Shown here: positions 36,879-47,135 of the stretch, in pieces
How positions within the stretch are numbered: position 1 is the first letter of the stretch
Layout: the number at the start of each line of letters is the position of its first letter
From: DASXMT01 sp963812965
GTDB taxonomy: Bacteria; Actinomycetota; Acidimicrobiia; Acidimicrobiales; RAAP-2
Direction: 5' to 3'
NCBI GenBank assembly: GCA_963812965.1
Contig: CAWEXG010000004.1
Span: 62,001 to 126,000, forward strand
Length of the DNA: 64,000 nt
Program-made: the position numbers and the translations under genes
Notes under the pieces: model-generated
Databases searched by the model: none
What the model was told of the DNA's origin: nothing
The model's input: the letters and a program-made list of their open reading frames with translations, nothing else

Positions 36879-37142
36879 ATGGCAGACAACTCAATGGCGG
36901 AGGCCGTCAGACTGGCCGGCGCCATGGTTGGCGGCGGCTTGGCACTGGGAGGCGGCGCTGTGGGCGCTGCCGTGGGTGACGGCCTCGCCGGTAGCCAGAC
37001 GATTGCTGGTGTGGCCCGTCAGCCTGAGGCACAAGGTCGGCTGTTCACCATCATGTTCCTGACGGTGGGCCTGGTCGAGGCCATGTACTTCATCAACCTG
37101 GCTTTCACCGCGCTCTTCGTCTTCTCGCTGTACAAGAAGTAG
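36879..37142 (+). CDS. atpE: ATP synthase Fo subunit c
   Basis: Proteolipid of the rotor ring, 87 residues, two helices joined by the polar loop VARQPEAQGR. Helix 1 is Gly/Ala-rich (GGGLALGGGAVGAAVGDGLA) and helix 2 carries the proton-binding Glu in LTVGLVEAMYFINLAF. The residues around this Glu (Ala-Met-Tyr after it) do not match the Na+-binding pattern, so the ring is probably H+-driven. The ribosome binding site GAAGGAGAAG is strong, as expected for a high-copy subunit. The preceding 85-bp gap holds a GGTAG/ACAG repeat and a CA-rich run. Confidence 0.96.
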   Translation: MADNSMAEAVRLAGAMVGGGLALGGGAVGAAVGDGLAGSQTIAGVARQPEAQGRLFTIMFLTVGLVEAMYFINLAFTALFVFSLYKK

Positions 37143-37248
37143 GCCCGTGGCGCGAGCAGGCTCTGCCGGACAGGTGACCGTCGGTGACGGCCGTCAGAAC
37201 GGCGGCGGCAACGGCAACGACCGAACGACGAAGCGAGGCTGACAGAAG

Positions 37249-37794
37249 ATGCCCATCGCAACCAGTAACTTCCTCGTCCCCAACGGGACGTTCTTCTTTG
37301 AGCTGATCGCGTTCATCATCGTGCTCGGTGTCATCGCGTGGAAGGTGCTGCCCCCCCTCAACAAGATGCTGACCGAGCGCCAGGAGCAGATCCGGGGCGA
37401 GCTCGACGCTGCCGACCAGGCCAAGGCCGATGCGGAGCACGCTGACCTGGAGCGTCGCAGCGAGTTGGAGCAGGCACGGCAGCACGCCCGGGAGATCGTG
37501 GCTCAGGCCCATGCCACCGCCGACCAGGTGACCGCCTCCCGCCAGGCCCAGGCGCAGGCCGAGTACGAACGCATCGTGAACTCGGCAGAGGCCGAGGTCA
37601 TCCTGGCCCGCCAGGCTGCGGTCGAAGAGGTGTCGTCCCGTGTCGGGGAGATCGTCCTCGCCGCCGCCGAGCGGGTGATCGGTCGAGAGATCCGAGCCTC
37701 GGACCACCGGGATCTGATCGACGAGGCCATCGCCGCCGTGTCTGCCGAAGCTGCAGGTTCGGTCGCCGCCGCTACACCCAGGAGCGGCGGGTGA
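37249..37794 (+). CDS. atpF: ATP synthase Fo subunit b
   Basis: Peripheral stalk subunit, 181 residues: a short N-terminal segment, one membrane helix (FFFELIAFIIVLGVIAWKVL), then a long charged Ala/Glu/Arg-rich coiled coil, and a C-terminal part contacting delta. It is a separate gene, unlike the b-delta fusion of mycobacteria. The TGA stop overlaps the GTG start of atpH (GTGA), coupling their translation. Confidence 0.94.
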   Translation: MPIATSNFLVPNGTFFFELIAFIIVLGVIAWKVLPPLNKMLTERQEQIRGELDAADQAKADAEHADLERRSELEQARQHAREIVAQAHATADQVTASRQAQAQAEYERIVNSAEAEVILARQAAVEEVSSRVGEIVLAAAERVIGREIRASDHRDLIDEAIAAVSAEAAGSVAAATPRSGG

Positions 37795-38798
37795 ACCCTG
37801 CCCTCCAGGGCTACCTGCCGCGGTGTCGTCGAGACGCTGGCCGATGCCGGCGTCGTGGCCGACACCGCCGCCGAGCTACAGGCAGTGGCGTCGATGGTCG
37901 ACGGCAGCAACGAGCTGAGCCTGACGTTGAACGACGCTGCCGTGTCGGTTGCGGCCCGGCGCGCCGTGCTCGACGACCTGCTCGACGGCAAGGTGCGATC
38001 CGAGGTGCGGAACCTGGTGGCCAAGGCGGTCACCGTGGTCCCGGCATCCGACGTGCTCGCCGCGTTCCACTGGATGGCATCCGAGGTGAACCTGGAGGCC
38101 TCCCGCCTGGCCGACAGTCCGGACGAGCTGGCCAATGAGAGCGTGCTCGGTCGGATGGGGTCCCGGAACCGGGTGACGGGGTTACGCCGCCGCCGTGCTC
38201 GAGACCGTCTCCCTCGAAGAGATCGAAGAGATCGAGGACCAGGTGTTCCGGTTCGCTCGCACGGTCGAGTCGAACCGCGCTCTTCGGCTGGCACTGGGCG
38301 ATCGGGACCTGCCCCTGCCGGCTCGCACCGGCATCATCGACCGATCTGATCGGTGAACAGGTGCTCCCTGCCACAGCTGCGCCTGGTCGTCTTCGCTGTC
38401 CGGGGCGGTCGTGCCCGGGACATCGTCTCCACCCTCGACGACATCGTCGAGGAGGCAGCTTCCGCCCGTGGCTGGAGGGTGGCCAGGGTCCGCTCCGCCG
38501 AGGACGTGGCTGACCCTCAGCGCCAGGGGTTGGGCGACGCGCTGGCTCACCTGACTGGCTCGCCGGTGGAGCTCCAGGTGACCATCGACCCGGCACTGCT
38601 GGGTGGTGTTGTTGTCCAGGTGGGAGACCTCCTGGTCGATGGCAGCGCCCGCCACCGGTTGGACCAGCTGAAAGAACACCTGCTCACGTCCGAGGCGGAG
38701 TACCGGATCGGAGGGCCCTCCGGGGTCCCAGAGGAGCAGATTTCGGGAGTCCCAGGCTCTGGGAACCCAGGAACCACAGAAGGAAGGGAAGAGAGCTG

Positions 38799-38799
<1 letters not shown>
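37791..38799 (+). CDS. atpH: ATP synthase F1 subunit delta with duplicated N-terminal domain, frameshifted
   Basis: Peripheral-stalk subunit that joins b to the top of the alpha3-beta3 head. After correcting four single-base insertions (near 37825, 38181, 38342 and 38376) it is about 335 residues, far longer than the usual 180. The C-terminal part is ordinary: GYAAAVLETVSLEEIEEIED, LRLALGDRDLPLPARTGIID, then LTGSPVELQVTIDPALLGGV and VVQVGDLLVDGSARHRLDQL. The first 130 residues look like a second copy of the helical N-domain (NELSLTLNDAAVSVAARRAV, LDDLLDGKV). Mycobacterial b-delta proteins have a comparable duplication. A Gly/Pro-rich tail overlaps the atpA start (TGATG). Confidence 0.85.
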
Positions 38800-40323
<1,524 letters not shown>

Positions 40324-40326
40324 CCC

Positions 40327-41343
40327 ATGGCCGGCGGTCAAGAGCGCGTCCTGAGGCGACGGATCAAGAGCATCCAGTCGACGAAGAAGATCACCAAGGC
40401 GATGGAGCTCATCGCTGCATCGCAGATCGTGCGCGCTCAGAACCGCATCGCCGCCGCCCGCCCCTACCAGGAGGCCATGGCTCGTATCGTGCTCGAGACC
40501 GCCACTGGTGACGAGGCTGCGGCCGGACGGCTGCTCGGTACCCCGGAGAAGATCGAGAAGGTCGCCGTGCTGGCCATCGTGGCCGACCGGGGCCTGTGCG
40601 GGGGGTACAACACGGCGGTCTTCCGAGCCACCGAGCGGCTGATTGCCACCGGCTCTTTTGGTTCTGATAATCCTTCCGGCTCTTCCGTCGGTTCCTCTGG
40701 ACCTGCCGGCTCGGCTGACGGTGTCGAGTACCGCCTGTTCACCACTGGGAAGAAGGCGCAGAGCTACTTCCGCTACCGCCGCATACCCGTCGAAGCGTCC
40801 TTCACCGGCTTCAGCGAACGCCCGACGTTCGAGGCGGCCCGCGACGTCACCCGCGCCGTGGTGACCCCGTTCGTGGAGGGTGAGGTGGACCAGGTCGTGG
40901 TGGTCTCCACCCGCTTCCTGTCGGCAGGCACGCAGCGGGTCGAGGCCAGGCAGCTCCTGCCGTTGATCGATCCACGCCAGACCGACGACCCTGACGAGCA
41001 GACGTTCGTGTCGGCCGACTCGGGAGACGCCCGTCTGGGGTACACCGAGTTCGAGCCCGATGCCGCCACGCTCCTGGAGACGCTGGCGCCGACGGCGGCC
41101 GAGACCGAGATCTTCGCAGCGCTCCTGGAGGGATCGGCGGCCGAGCTGACCGCTCGCCAACGGGCCATGGCCGCAGCCACCGAGAACGCCGAGGAGCTCA
41201 TCAAGAAGTACTCCCGGATTATGAACCGTGCTCGCCAGGACACCATTACCACCGAGATCATGGAGATCGTCGGTGGTGCCGAGGCGTTGCGGGCCGGCGC
41301 CGACGGCGATGACGGCGGCTTGATGATCCGGGCCGGTGTGTGA
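40327..41343 (+). CDS. atpG: ATP synthase F1 subunit gamma with Ser/Gly insertion
   Basis: Central rotor stalk, 338 residues, longer than the usual 290-310. The N-terminal helix (RRRIKSIQSTKKITKAMELI) and the C-terminal helix (AMAAATENAEELIKKYSRIM) form the coiled coil, and the central domain is recognisable from ADRGLCGGYNTAVFR. Between residues about 108 and 132 lies a Ser/Gly/Pro-rich insertion (TGSFGSDNPSGSSVGSSGPA) whose codons are more T-rich than the surroundings. Mycobacterial gamma also has an extra loop that restrains ATP hydrolysis, but at another position and of different sequence. Confidence 0.95.
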   Translation: MAGGQERVLRRRIKSIQSTKKITKAMELIAASQIVRAQNRIAAARPYQEAMARIVLETATGDEAAAGRLLGTPEKIEKVAVLAIVADRGLCGGYNTAVFRATERLIATGSFGSDNPSGSSVGSSGPAGSADGVEYRLFTTGKKAQSYFRYRRIPVEASFTGFSERPTFEAARDVTRAVVTPFVEGEVDQVVVVSTRFLSAGTQRVEARQLLPLIDPRQTDDPDEQTFVSADSGDARLGYTEFEPDAATLLETLAPTAAETEIFAALLEGSAAELTARQRAMAAATENAEELIKKYSRIMNRARQDTITTEIMEIVGGAEALRAGADGDDGGLMIRAGV

Positions 41344-41480
41344 ACCGTGCGTACACCGACCAGCACTGATCGATCGGCGACACTGACCGCACTGACCGAC
41401 CGACGAGCAGCACCGACAGACGACGCAGTATCGACAAACGACGCAGTATCGACAGACAACATCGAGGGAGCCGAACGCTC
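41344..41480 (+). repeat. T-poor repetitive leader of atpD
   Basis: A 17-bp unit ACGACGCAGTATCGACA occurs twice with an 18-bp period (41420-41436 and 41438-41454), flanked by further GACCGACCGA and GACAGACAAC runs. The segment is nearly free of T. The GAGGGAG ribosome binding site precedes the atpD ATG. Placed inside the operon between atpG and atpD, it is unlikely to hold a promoter and may act as an open translation-initiation region. Confidence 0.75.
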
Positions 41481-42926
41481 ATGACCACCACCGCCCCTGA
41501 GCCCACTACGACTGAAACCCTGGCCCCTGGCCGGGTTGTCGCCATCGCCGGACCGGTCATCGACGTGGAGTTCCCACCGCACGCCCTGCCGGAGATCAAC
41601 ACCGCGGTCGAGGTGGACATCGAGCTCGACAACGAGAAGATCGTGGTCACCGCCGAGGTAGCCCAGCAGATCGGTGACGGTCGGGTGCGCTGCGTCTGCC
41701 TCAAGGCCACCGACGGCCTGACCCGTGGCGCCGAGGTGCGGAACCTCGGCCACGGCCTCCGGGTCCCCGTGGGCGATGCCGTGCTCGGGCACGTCTTCAA
41801 CGTGCTGGGCGAGCCGCTCGACACGGACTCGATCGGCGAGGCCGAGGACTACTGGAACATCCACCGGGACGCACCGGACTTCGACACGTTGGAGCCCCGG
41901 GCGGTGATGTTCGAGACAGGTATCAAGGTCATCGACCTCCTGGAGCCGTATGTCCAGGGTGGGAAGATCGGTCTGTTCGGCGGGGCCGGCGTGGGGAAGA
42001 CCGTGCTCATCCAGGAGATGATCAACCGGGTCGCCACCAACCACGGCGGTGTGTCGGTCTTCGCCGGGGTGGGCGAGCGCACCCGTGAGGGAACCGACCT
42101 GTGGATCGAGATGCAGGAGTCCGGCGTCATCGAGAAGGCCGCCCTGGTCTACGGACAGATGGACGAGCCGCCCGGTGTCCGCCTCCGGGTGGCCCTGGCC
42201 GCGCTGACCATGGCCGAGTACTTCCGGGACGTGAAGAACCAGGACGTGCTCCTCTTCGTCGACAACATCTTCCGGTTCGTCCAGGCCGGCTCTGAGGTGT
42301 CCACGCTGTTGGGCCGCATGCCGTCGGCCGTCGGTTATCAGCCCACTCTGGCCGACGAGATGGGCGAGCTCCAGGAGCGGATCACCTCGACCCGAGGACG
42401 TTCGATCACCTCGCTCCAGGCCGTGTACGTTCCCGCGGACGACTACACCGACCCGGCGCCGTTCACCACGTTCACCCACCTCGACGCCACCACCGAGCTC
42501 TCCCGTGACATCGCCTCGTTGGGGATCTACCCGGCGGTGGACCCGCTCACGTCCACCTCGAACATCCTCGCTCCTGAGGTCGTCGGCGATCGCCACTACA
42601 ACGTCGCCCGCCGCGTCCAGAGCGTGCTGCAGCGCTACCGGGAGCTGCAGGACATCATCGCCATCCTCGGTCTGGACGAGCTCTCCGAGGAGGACCGGGT
42701 CACCGTGTCCAGGGCGAGGAAGATCCAACGCTTCCTGTCCCAGCCGTTCAACGTGGGTGAGGTGTTCACCGGTCTGAAGGGTGTCACCGTGCCGGTCCAG
42801 GAGACCGTCGAGTCGTTCGAGGCCCTGGTGAACGGCGAGCTGGACGAAGTTCCCGAGCAGGCGTTCCTGAACGTGGGTGGGGCCGAGTCGGTGCTGGCCA
42901 AGGCCCACGCCCTCGAGTCCGAGTGA
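41481..42926 (+). CDS. atpD: ATP synthase F1 subunit beta
   Basis: Catalytic subunit of the F1 head, 481 residues and intact. The P-loop is GLFGGAGVGKTVLIQEM (about residues 165-181), the catalytic Glu is in FAGVGERTREGTDL, Walker B is DVLLFVDNIFRFVQAG, and the DELSEED motif appears as LDELSEEDRVTVSRARK. It is preceded by an unusual T-poor repeat leader and followed after 18 bp by atpC. Confidence 0.98.
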   Translation: MTTTAPEPTTTETLAPGRVVAIAGPVIDVEFPPHALPEINTAVEVDIELDNEKIVVTAEVAQQIGDGRVRCVCLKATDGLTRGAEVRNLGHGLRVPVGDAVLGHVFNVLGEPLDTDSIGEAEDYWNIHRDAPDFDTLEPRAVMFETGIKVIDLLEPYVQGGKIGLFGGAGVGKTVLIQEMINRVATNHGGVSVFAGVGERTREGTDLWIEMQESGVIEKAALVYGQMDEPPGVRLRVALAALTMAEYFRDVKNQDVLLFVDNIFRFVQAGSEVSTLLGRMPSAVGYQPTLADEMGELQERITSTRGRSITSLQAVYVPADDYTDPAPFTTFTHLDATTELSRDIASLGIYPAVDPLTSTSNILAPEVVGDRHYNVARRVQSVLQRYRELQDIIAILGLDELSEEDRVTVSRARKIQRFLSQPFNVGEVFTGLKGVTVPVQETVESFEALVNGELDEVPEQAFLNVGGAESVLAKAHALESE

Positions 42927-42944
42927 TCGGCTCGGTCCGGATCG

Positions 42945-43478
42945 ATGGCTGACGACAACCTCTTCTTCGTGCAGGTGGTGGCGCCGGAACGGGTGCTGCT
43001 CGCTGACGAGCACGCGGAGCAGGTCATCATGCGGACGGCCGATGGCGACATCACGTTCCTGAACGGGCACACCCCGCTGGTCGGTGCCGTGGAGCCGTGC
43101 GTGGTCCGGGTGGTGCACGACGGCGGTGACGAGGAGAAGGTCGCCGTGCACGGTGGCTTCGTCCAGGTGGAGCAGCATGCCGATGAGCAGGGCACGGAGC
43201 CTGTCGGCGGGGCCGGTACGACCGTGGCCGCCGGCACCCGCGTCACCGTGCTGGCCAGCGTGGCCGAGCTGGCCGAGGAGATCGATGCCGAGCGGGCACG
43301 AGTCGCTCTCGAGTCTGCCCAGGCCCGGGTGACCGAGCTCACGGCGGCAGCGTCCGGCCGGGGGGGCGGGGCGGACGAGGACGAGACCGATACGGAGCTG
43401 GTCGACGCAGAAGCGGCTGTGCGTCGGGCGGAGGTCAGGCTCGAGGCCACCGGCGCCGGAGCAGGCGTCAACGCCTGA
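42945..43478 (+). CDS. atpC: ATP synthase F1 subunit epsilon, extended
   Basis: Rotor-associated inhibitory subunit, 177 residues against 85-140 in most bacteria. The N-terminal beta-sandwich is clear (FVQVVAPERVLLADEHAEQV and GDITFLNGHTPLVGAVEP). Extra segments are an acidic/Gly-rich loop around residues 77-92 and a long helical tail, interrupted by a Gly/Asp/Glu stretch (RGGGADEDETDTE), where the inhibitory two-helix domain normally lies. How the extended C-terminus affects inhibition cannot be judged from sequence. It is the last gene of the operon and converges on glpX. Confidence 0.9.
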   Translation: MADDNLFFVQVVAPERVLLADEHAEQVIMRTADGDITFLNGHTPLVGAVEPCVVRVVHDGGDEEKVAVHGGFVQVEQHADEQGTEPVGGAGTTVAAGTRVTVLASVAELAEEIDAERARVALESAQARVTELTAAASGRGGGADEDETDTELVDAEAAVRRAEVRLEATGAGAGVNA

Positions 43479-43516
43479 TCACCCGGCCGGTGCGGGGTGC
43501 ACGTGTTGCCTGGGCA

Positions 43517-44512
43517 CTAGTTGAACTCGATGGCGCTGTACTCGCTCAGCTTGTGCAGGGGATGGTGGGCGGAGATGAGCCGGACCGTTCCCGACTTTGA
43601 TCGCATGACCAGTGATTGGGTGATGGCCCCCGCCTCGTTGTAGCGGACACCGTGCAGCAGCTCGCCGTCGGTGATGCCGGTGGCGGCGAAGAAGCAGTTG
43701 TCGCCCCGTACCAGATCGTCGGTGGTGAGGACCTTGTCCAGGTCGTAGCCGGCATCCAGGGCGGCTGAGCGCTCGCTGTCGTCCCTGGGCCACAGGCGCC
43801 CCTGGATCTCGCCGCCCATGCTCTTCAGAGCGGCGGCGGCGATGACCCCTTCGGGGGTGCCGCCCACACCGAAGAGAATGTCGACGCCGGACTCGGGCCA
43901 GGCAGTGGCGATGGCACCGGCCACGTCGCCATCGGTGATCAGGCGGATACGGGCTCCCGCTTCCCTGATCTCGCCGATGATCTCGGTATGTCGGGGGCGA
44001 TCGAGGATCACGGCGGTCACGTCCCGTACCGAGGTTCCCTTGGCCTTGGCCACTGCTTCGAGGTTCTCGGCGACCGGCCGGGTGATGTCGATAGCGCCGA
44101 TGGCGCGCGGTCCGACGGCCAGCTTCTCCATGTAGACGCACGGTCCCGGGTCGAACATGGTGCCCTCTTCGGACATGGCGATGACCGCCAGTGCCCCTCC
44201 CCGGCCCAGAGCAGTGGGCGTCGTCCCGTCGATGGGGTCGACGGCGATGTCGGCCTTCGGGGGCGTGCCGTCACCGATCCGCTCGCCGTTGAAGAGCATG
44301 GGCGCGTTGTCCTTCTCGCCCTCGCCGATGACGACGACACCGTCCATGGCGATGGACGACAGCACGATGCGCATGGCGTTGACGGCGGCGCCATCGGCAC
44401 CTTCTTTGTCGCCCCGTCCCATCCAACGGGATGCAGCGAGGGCAGCAGCTTCGGTGACCCGGACGAGCTCCATGGCCAGGTTGCGATCAGGGGCTTGCGA
44501 GGATGAGTTCAC
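43517..44512 (-). CDS. glpX: Class II fructose-1,6-bisphosphatase
   Basis: Gluconeogenic phosphatase that releases phosphate from fructose 1,6-bisphosphate. The 331-residue protein shows VIGEGEKDNAPMLFNGE and the metal/phosphate motif AVDPIDGTTPTALGRGG (about residues 85-101), then DRPRHTEIIGEIREAG and GVGGTPEGVIAAAALK, typical of GlpX. The open frame continues to 44665, but the GTG at 44512 gives a normal N-terminus and has TATCGT 8 nt upstream. It converges on atpC and diverges from murA. Confidence 0.95.
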   Translation of the reverse strand: MNSSSQAPDRNLAMELVRVTEAAALAASRWMGRGDKEGADGAAVNAMRIVLSSIAMDGVVVIGEGEKDNAPMLFNGERIGDGTPPKADIAVDPIDGTTPTALGRGGALAVIAMSEEGTMFDPGPCVYMEKLAVGPRAIGAIDITRPVAENLEAVAKAKGTSVRDVTAVILDRPRHTEIIGEIREAGARIRLITDGDVAGAIATAWPESGVDILFGVGGTPEGVIAAAALKSMGGEIQGRLWPRDDSERSAALDAGYDLDKVLTTDDLVRGDNCFFAATGITDGELLHGVRYNEAGAITQSLVMRSKSGTVRLISAHHPLHKLSEYSAIEFN

Positions 44513-44520
44513 AAGTGTCG

Positions 44521-44526
44521 ACGATA
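44521..44526 (-). promoter_or_regulatory. -10 element of leaderless glpX
   Basis: TATCGT on the minus strand, 8 nt before the GTG at 44512. Confidence 0.35.
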
Positions 44527-44700
44527 GTTGCTGTACCTCGTGCGGACCGGATCCGTTCCATCGGCTGAGACCGGCTGTGGCCTCCGTCCCAGGTGGATGT
44601 GGGAACAGGGTGCGCTTGCCCGGAAGGAGCCACATTGAGTGGGCAATATAGGGGGGCTCGCCCACGATAGGTAGTCACCCGGTTGCGTTGTTGGGCGGGG

Positions 44701-44706
44701 CATACT
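44701..44706 (+). promoter_or_regulatory. -10 element of leaderless murA
   Basis: CATACT, then GTTTCG, then the GTG start at 44713. Confidence 0.45.
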
Positions 44707-44712
44707 GTTTCG

Positions 44713-46008
44713 GTGCCATTGCTGGAGGACCGGTTCGTCGTCTCGTCCAACGGACCACTGTCGGGAACGGTCCGAGCCGGCGGCGCCAAGAACTCGGCGC
44801 TGAAGCTCATGGCGGCGTGCCTGTTGGCGGACGGTCGCCATGTCCTGACCAACGTTCCCCAGATCACCGACGTCGACATCATGGCCGAGGTCCTCACCGC
44901 CATGGGTGTCACCGTGACCCGGGGCACCACTCCCGACGAGCTGGTGGTGGACACCCCGGTCGACGTGCTGCCCGAGGCGCCGTACGACTTGGTGGAGAAG
45001 ATGCGTGCGTCGGTGGTGGTGCTCGGCCCGTTGCTGGCCCGGCACGGCAGGGCACGGGTGTCGATGCCTGGAGGCGACGACTTCGGGTACCGCCCCATCG
45101 ACATGCACCTCCACGCCCTCGAAGCGTTGGGTGCGGCGTTCGAGTCGTCCCATGGGTATGTCGAGGGAACGGTGGAGAGCACGGTGGCGGGGAGACCTCG
45201 GCTGGTGGGCACCCGAGTGGTCTTGGAGTACCCGAGCCATACCGCCACCGACAACGTGTTGATGGCCGCGGTGCTGGCCAAGGGCACCACCGTCATCGAG
45301 AACGCCGCCCGTGAGCCCGAGCTGTGCGACCTGGCCGCGTTCCTCAACGCCATGGGGGCCAAGGTCCGTGGTGCCGGCACCTCTCGGATCGAGGTGGAGG
45401 GGGTCGACTGCCTGCATCCCGCCCGTCATCGGGTCGTCGCCGACCGGGTGGTGACCGCCACGTTTCTGGCCGCCGCCGGTCTGGCCGGTGGCGCCGTTGT
45501 GGTGGAGGACGCTCGTATCGACCACATGGACATGCTGGTCCGGAAGCTGACCCAGACGGGGATGCACATCACCCAGGGCCCCGATGGGCTGCGGGCCGAG
45601 CGGGATCCGGCACACCGGCCCCGGGCAGTCGACATCGCCACGCTGCCGTACCCCGGGGTGGCCACGGACTATAAGCCGCTCATGGTGACCTTGCTCACCG
45701 TGGCCGACGGGGTGAGCATCGTGACCGAGAACCTGTTCTCCGGTCGGTTCCGTTATGTCGAGGAGCTCCGGCGCATGGGCGCGGACATCCGCACCGAAGG
45801 GCACCACGCCGTGGTCCGTGGTGTGCCCCGCCTGTCGGGTGCGCCCGTCCGGTCGTCCGATATCCGAGCCGGTGCGGCGTTGGTGCTGGCCGGGTTGGCG
45901 GCCGAGGGGGAGACCTCGGTCTCCGGCGCCCACCACGTGGACCGGGGCTACGAGGACTTCGCCGGCAAGCTGCAGTCGCTCGGCGCCAACGTCGTCCGAG
46001 CCACCTGA
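44713..46008 (+). CDS. murA: UDP-N-acetylglucosamine 1-carboxyvinyltransferase with Cys-to-Asp active site
   Basis: First committed enzyme of peptidoglycan synthesis: transfers enolpyruvate from PEP to UDP-GlcNAc. The 431-residue protein has the N-terminal GGAKNSALKLMAACLLA with the conserved Lys-Asn, LEYPSHTATDNVLMAAVLA, and the catalytic region RVSMPGGDDFGYRPID. In most MurA proteins the residue after PGG is the cysteine targeted by fosfomycin. Here it is Asp122, as in Mycobacterium tuberculosis, which predicts intrinsic fosfomycin resistance. The frame is open upstream, but the GTG at 44713 has a -10-like hexamer at leaderless spacing. Confidence 0.96.
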   Translation: MPLLEDRFVVSSNGPLSGTVRAGGAKNSALKLMAACLLADGRHVLTNVPQITDVDIMAEVLTAMGVTVTRGTTPDELVVDTPVDVLPEAPYDLVEKMRASVVVLGPLLARHGRARVSMPGGDDFGYRPIDMHLHALEALGAAFESSHGYVEGTVESTVAGRPRLVGTRVVLEYPSHTATDNVLMAAVLAKGTTVIENAAREPELCDLAAFLNAMGAKVRGAGTSRIEVEGVDCLHPARHRVVADRVVTATFLAAAGLAGGAVVVEDARIDHMDMLVRKLTQTGMHITQGPDGLRAERDPAHRPRAVDIATLPYPGVATDYKPLMVTLLTVADGVSIVTENLFSGRFRYVEELRRMGADIRTEGHHAVVRGVPRLSGAPVRSSDIRAGAALVLAGLAAEGETSVSGAHHVDRGYEDFAGKLQSLGANVVRAT

Positions 46009-46058
46009 TCCCACAGGCTGGCGAGCCGGTCCCCGACCCCGGATACGCTTCGAACCCG

Positions 46059-47093
46059 ATGCGAAACCACCGCTCTGCCGATCCCGCCACGCTGTTCGAC
46101 GCCGCGTGCGCCGGGGACCGTGCGGCGCTGGCCCGCCTCCTCTCGTTTGTCGAGCGGGGAGGGGAGCAGTCCCGCAACGTTGCCCGCCTGGTCTATCGAA
46201 CGCCCGGGCAGGCCTACACGGTGGGGATGACCGGTGCACCCGGGTCCGGGAAGTCGACCTTGACCGATCGCCTGGTCGCCGCTGCTCGTCAGGACGGGCT
46301 TCGTGGCAGCTCCCTGCAGCCTGCAGGCCCTGATCAGGTCGCAGTCCTGGCCATCGATCCCTCGTCTCCGTTCACCGGTGGCGCCATACTCGGGGACAGG
46401 GTTCGCATGCAGGGCCACGCCCTCGACGACGGCGTCTACATCCGCTCCATGGCTACCCGGGGCCACCTCGGCGGGCTGGCGTTGGCTGTGCCCGACGCTG
46501 TTCGGGTCCTGTCCGCCGTGGGTCTACCCCTCGTGTTGGTGGAGACGGTCGGAGTCGGCCAGGTCGAGGTGGAGGTGGCGTCGGCCACCGACACCACCGT
46601 GGTGGTGGTGAACCCCGGTTGGGGTGACACCATCCAGGCCAACAAGGCCGGTCTGCTGGAGATCGCCGACCTGTTCGTCATCAACAAGGCAGATCGGCCC
46701 GGTGCCAAGGAGACCCGCCATGACCTCGAGGGCATGCTCGACCTCACCGAGCTGGGCGAGTGGCGGCCGCCCATCGTCGATACCGTCGCCTCTACCGGTG
46801 ACGGTATCGAGGAGCTGTGGTCGGCAATTGCCGACCACCGGACCTACCTGGTCGACAACGACCTTCTGGACACCCTCCGGCGTGAGCGGCTGGAGCGGGA
46901 GCTCCACCAGGTCTTGGTGGCGCGGGTTGCAGAGCAGGTCGAGGCGTTGCGGGAAGCATCCGGGTATTCCGCCGTGATCGAGGCGCTGGCTGCCGGCGAG
47001 CTCGATCCCTACGAGGCCAGTGATCGGCTCCTGACCGGTAGTGGCTTGCCGGTTCTTAACGAAGAGCTGTCACGGGGACAGGACCCGTCATAG
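46059..47093 (+). CDS. meaB: GTPase MeaB/ArgK family (methylmalonyl-CoA mutase chaperone)
   Basis: G3E-family GTPase that protects and loads adenosylcobalamin into methylmalonyl-CoA mutase. The 344-residue protein has the P-loop GMTGAPGSGKSTLTDRLV, the switch segment VAVLAIDPSSPFTGGAILGD followed by RVRM, Walker B in VETVGVGQVEVEVA, and the G4 motif NKAD. An insertion of about ten residues after the P-loop (GLRGSSLQPAGP) is slightly unusual. The mutase genes are not in the window; the next gene is an enoyl-CoA hydratase, consistent with acyl-CoA metabolism. Confidence 0.93.
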   Translation: MRNHRSADPATLFDAACAGDRAALARLLSFVERGGEQSRNVARLVYRTPGQAYTVGMTGAPGSGKSTLTDRLVAAARQDGLRGSSLQPAGPDQVAVLAIDPSSPFTGGAILGDRVRMQGHALDDGVYIRSMATRGHLGGLALAVPDAVRVLSAVGLPLVLVETVGVGQVEVEVASATDTTVVVVNPGWGDTIQANKAGLLEIADLFVINKADRPGAKETRHDLEGMLDLTELGEWRPPIVDTVASTGDGIEELWSAIADHRTYLVDNDLLDTLRRERLERELHQVLVARVAEQVEALREASGYSAVIEALAAGELDPYEASDRLLTGSGLPVLNEELSRGQDPS

Positions 47094-47124
47094 GGAGAGC
47101 GGTAGATCACACCGTACCGTGGGC

Positions 47125-47130
47125 TACCGT
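47125..47130 (+). promoter_or_regulatory. -10 element of leaderless enoyl-CoA hydratase gene
   Basis: TACCGT followed by 5 nt and the GTG at 47136. Confidence 0.35.
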
Positions 47131-47135
47131 GCGGT

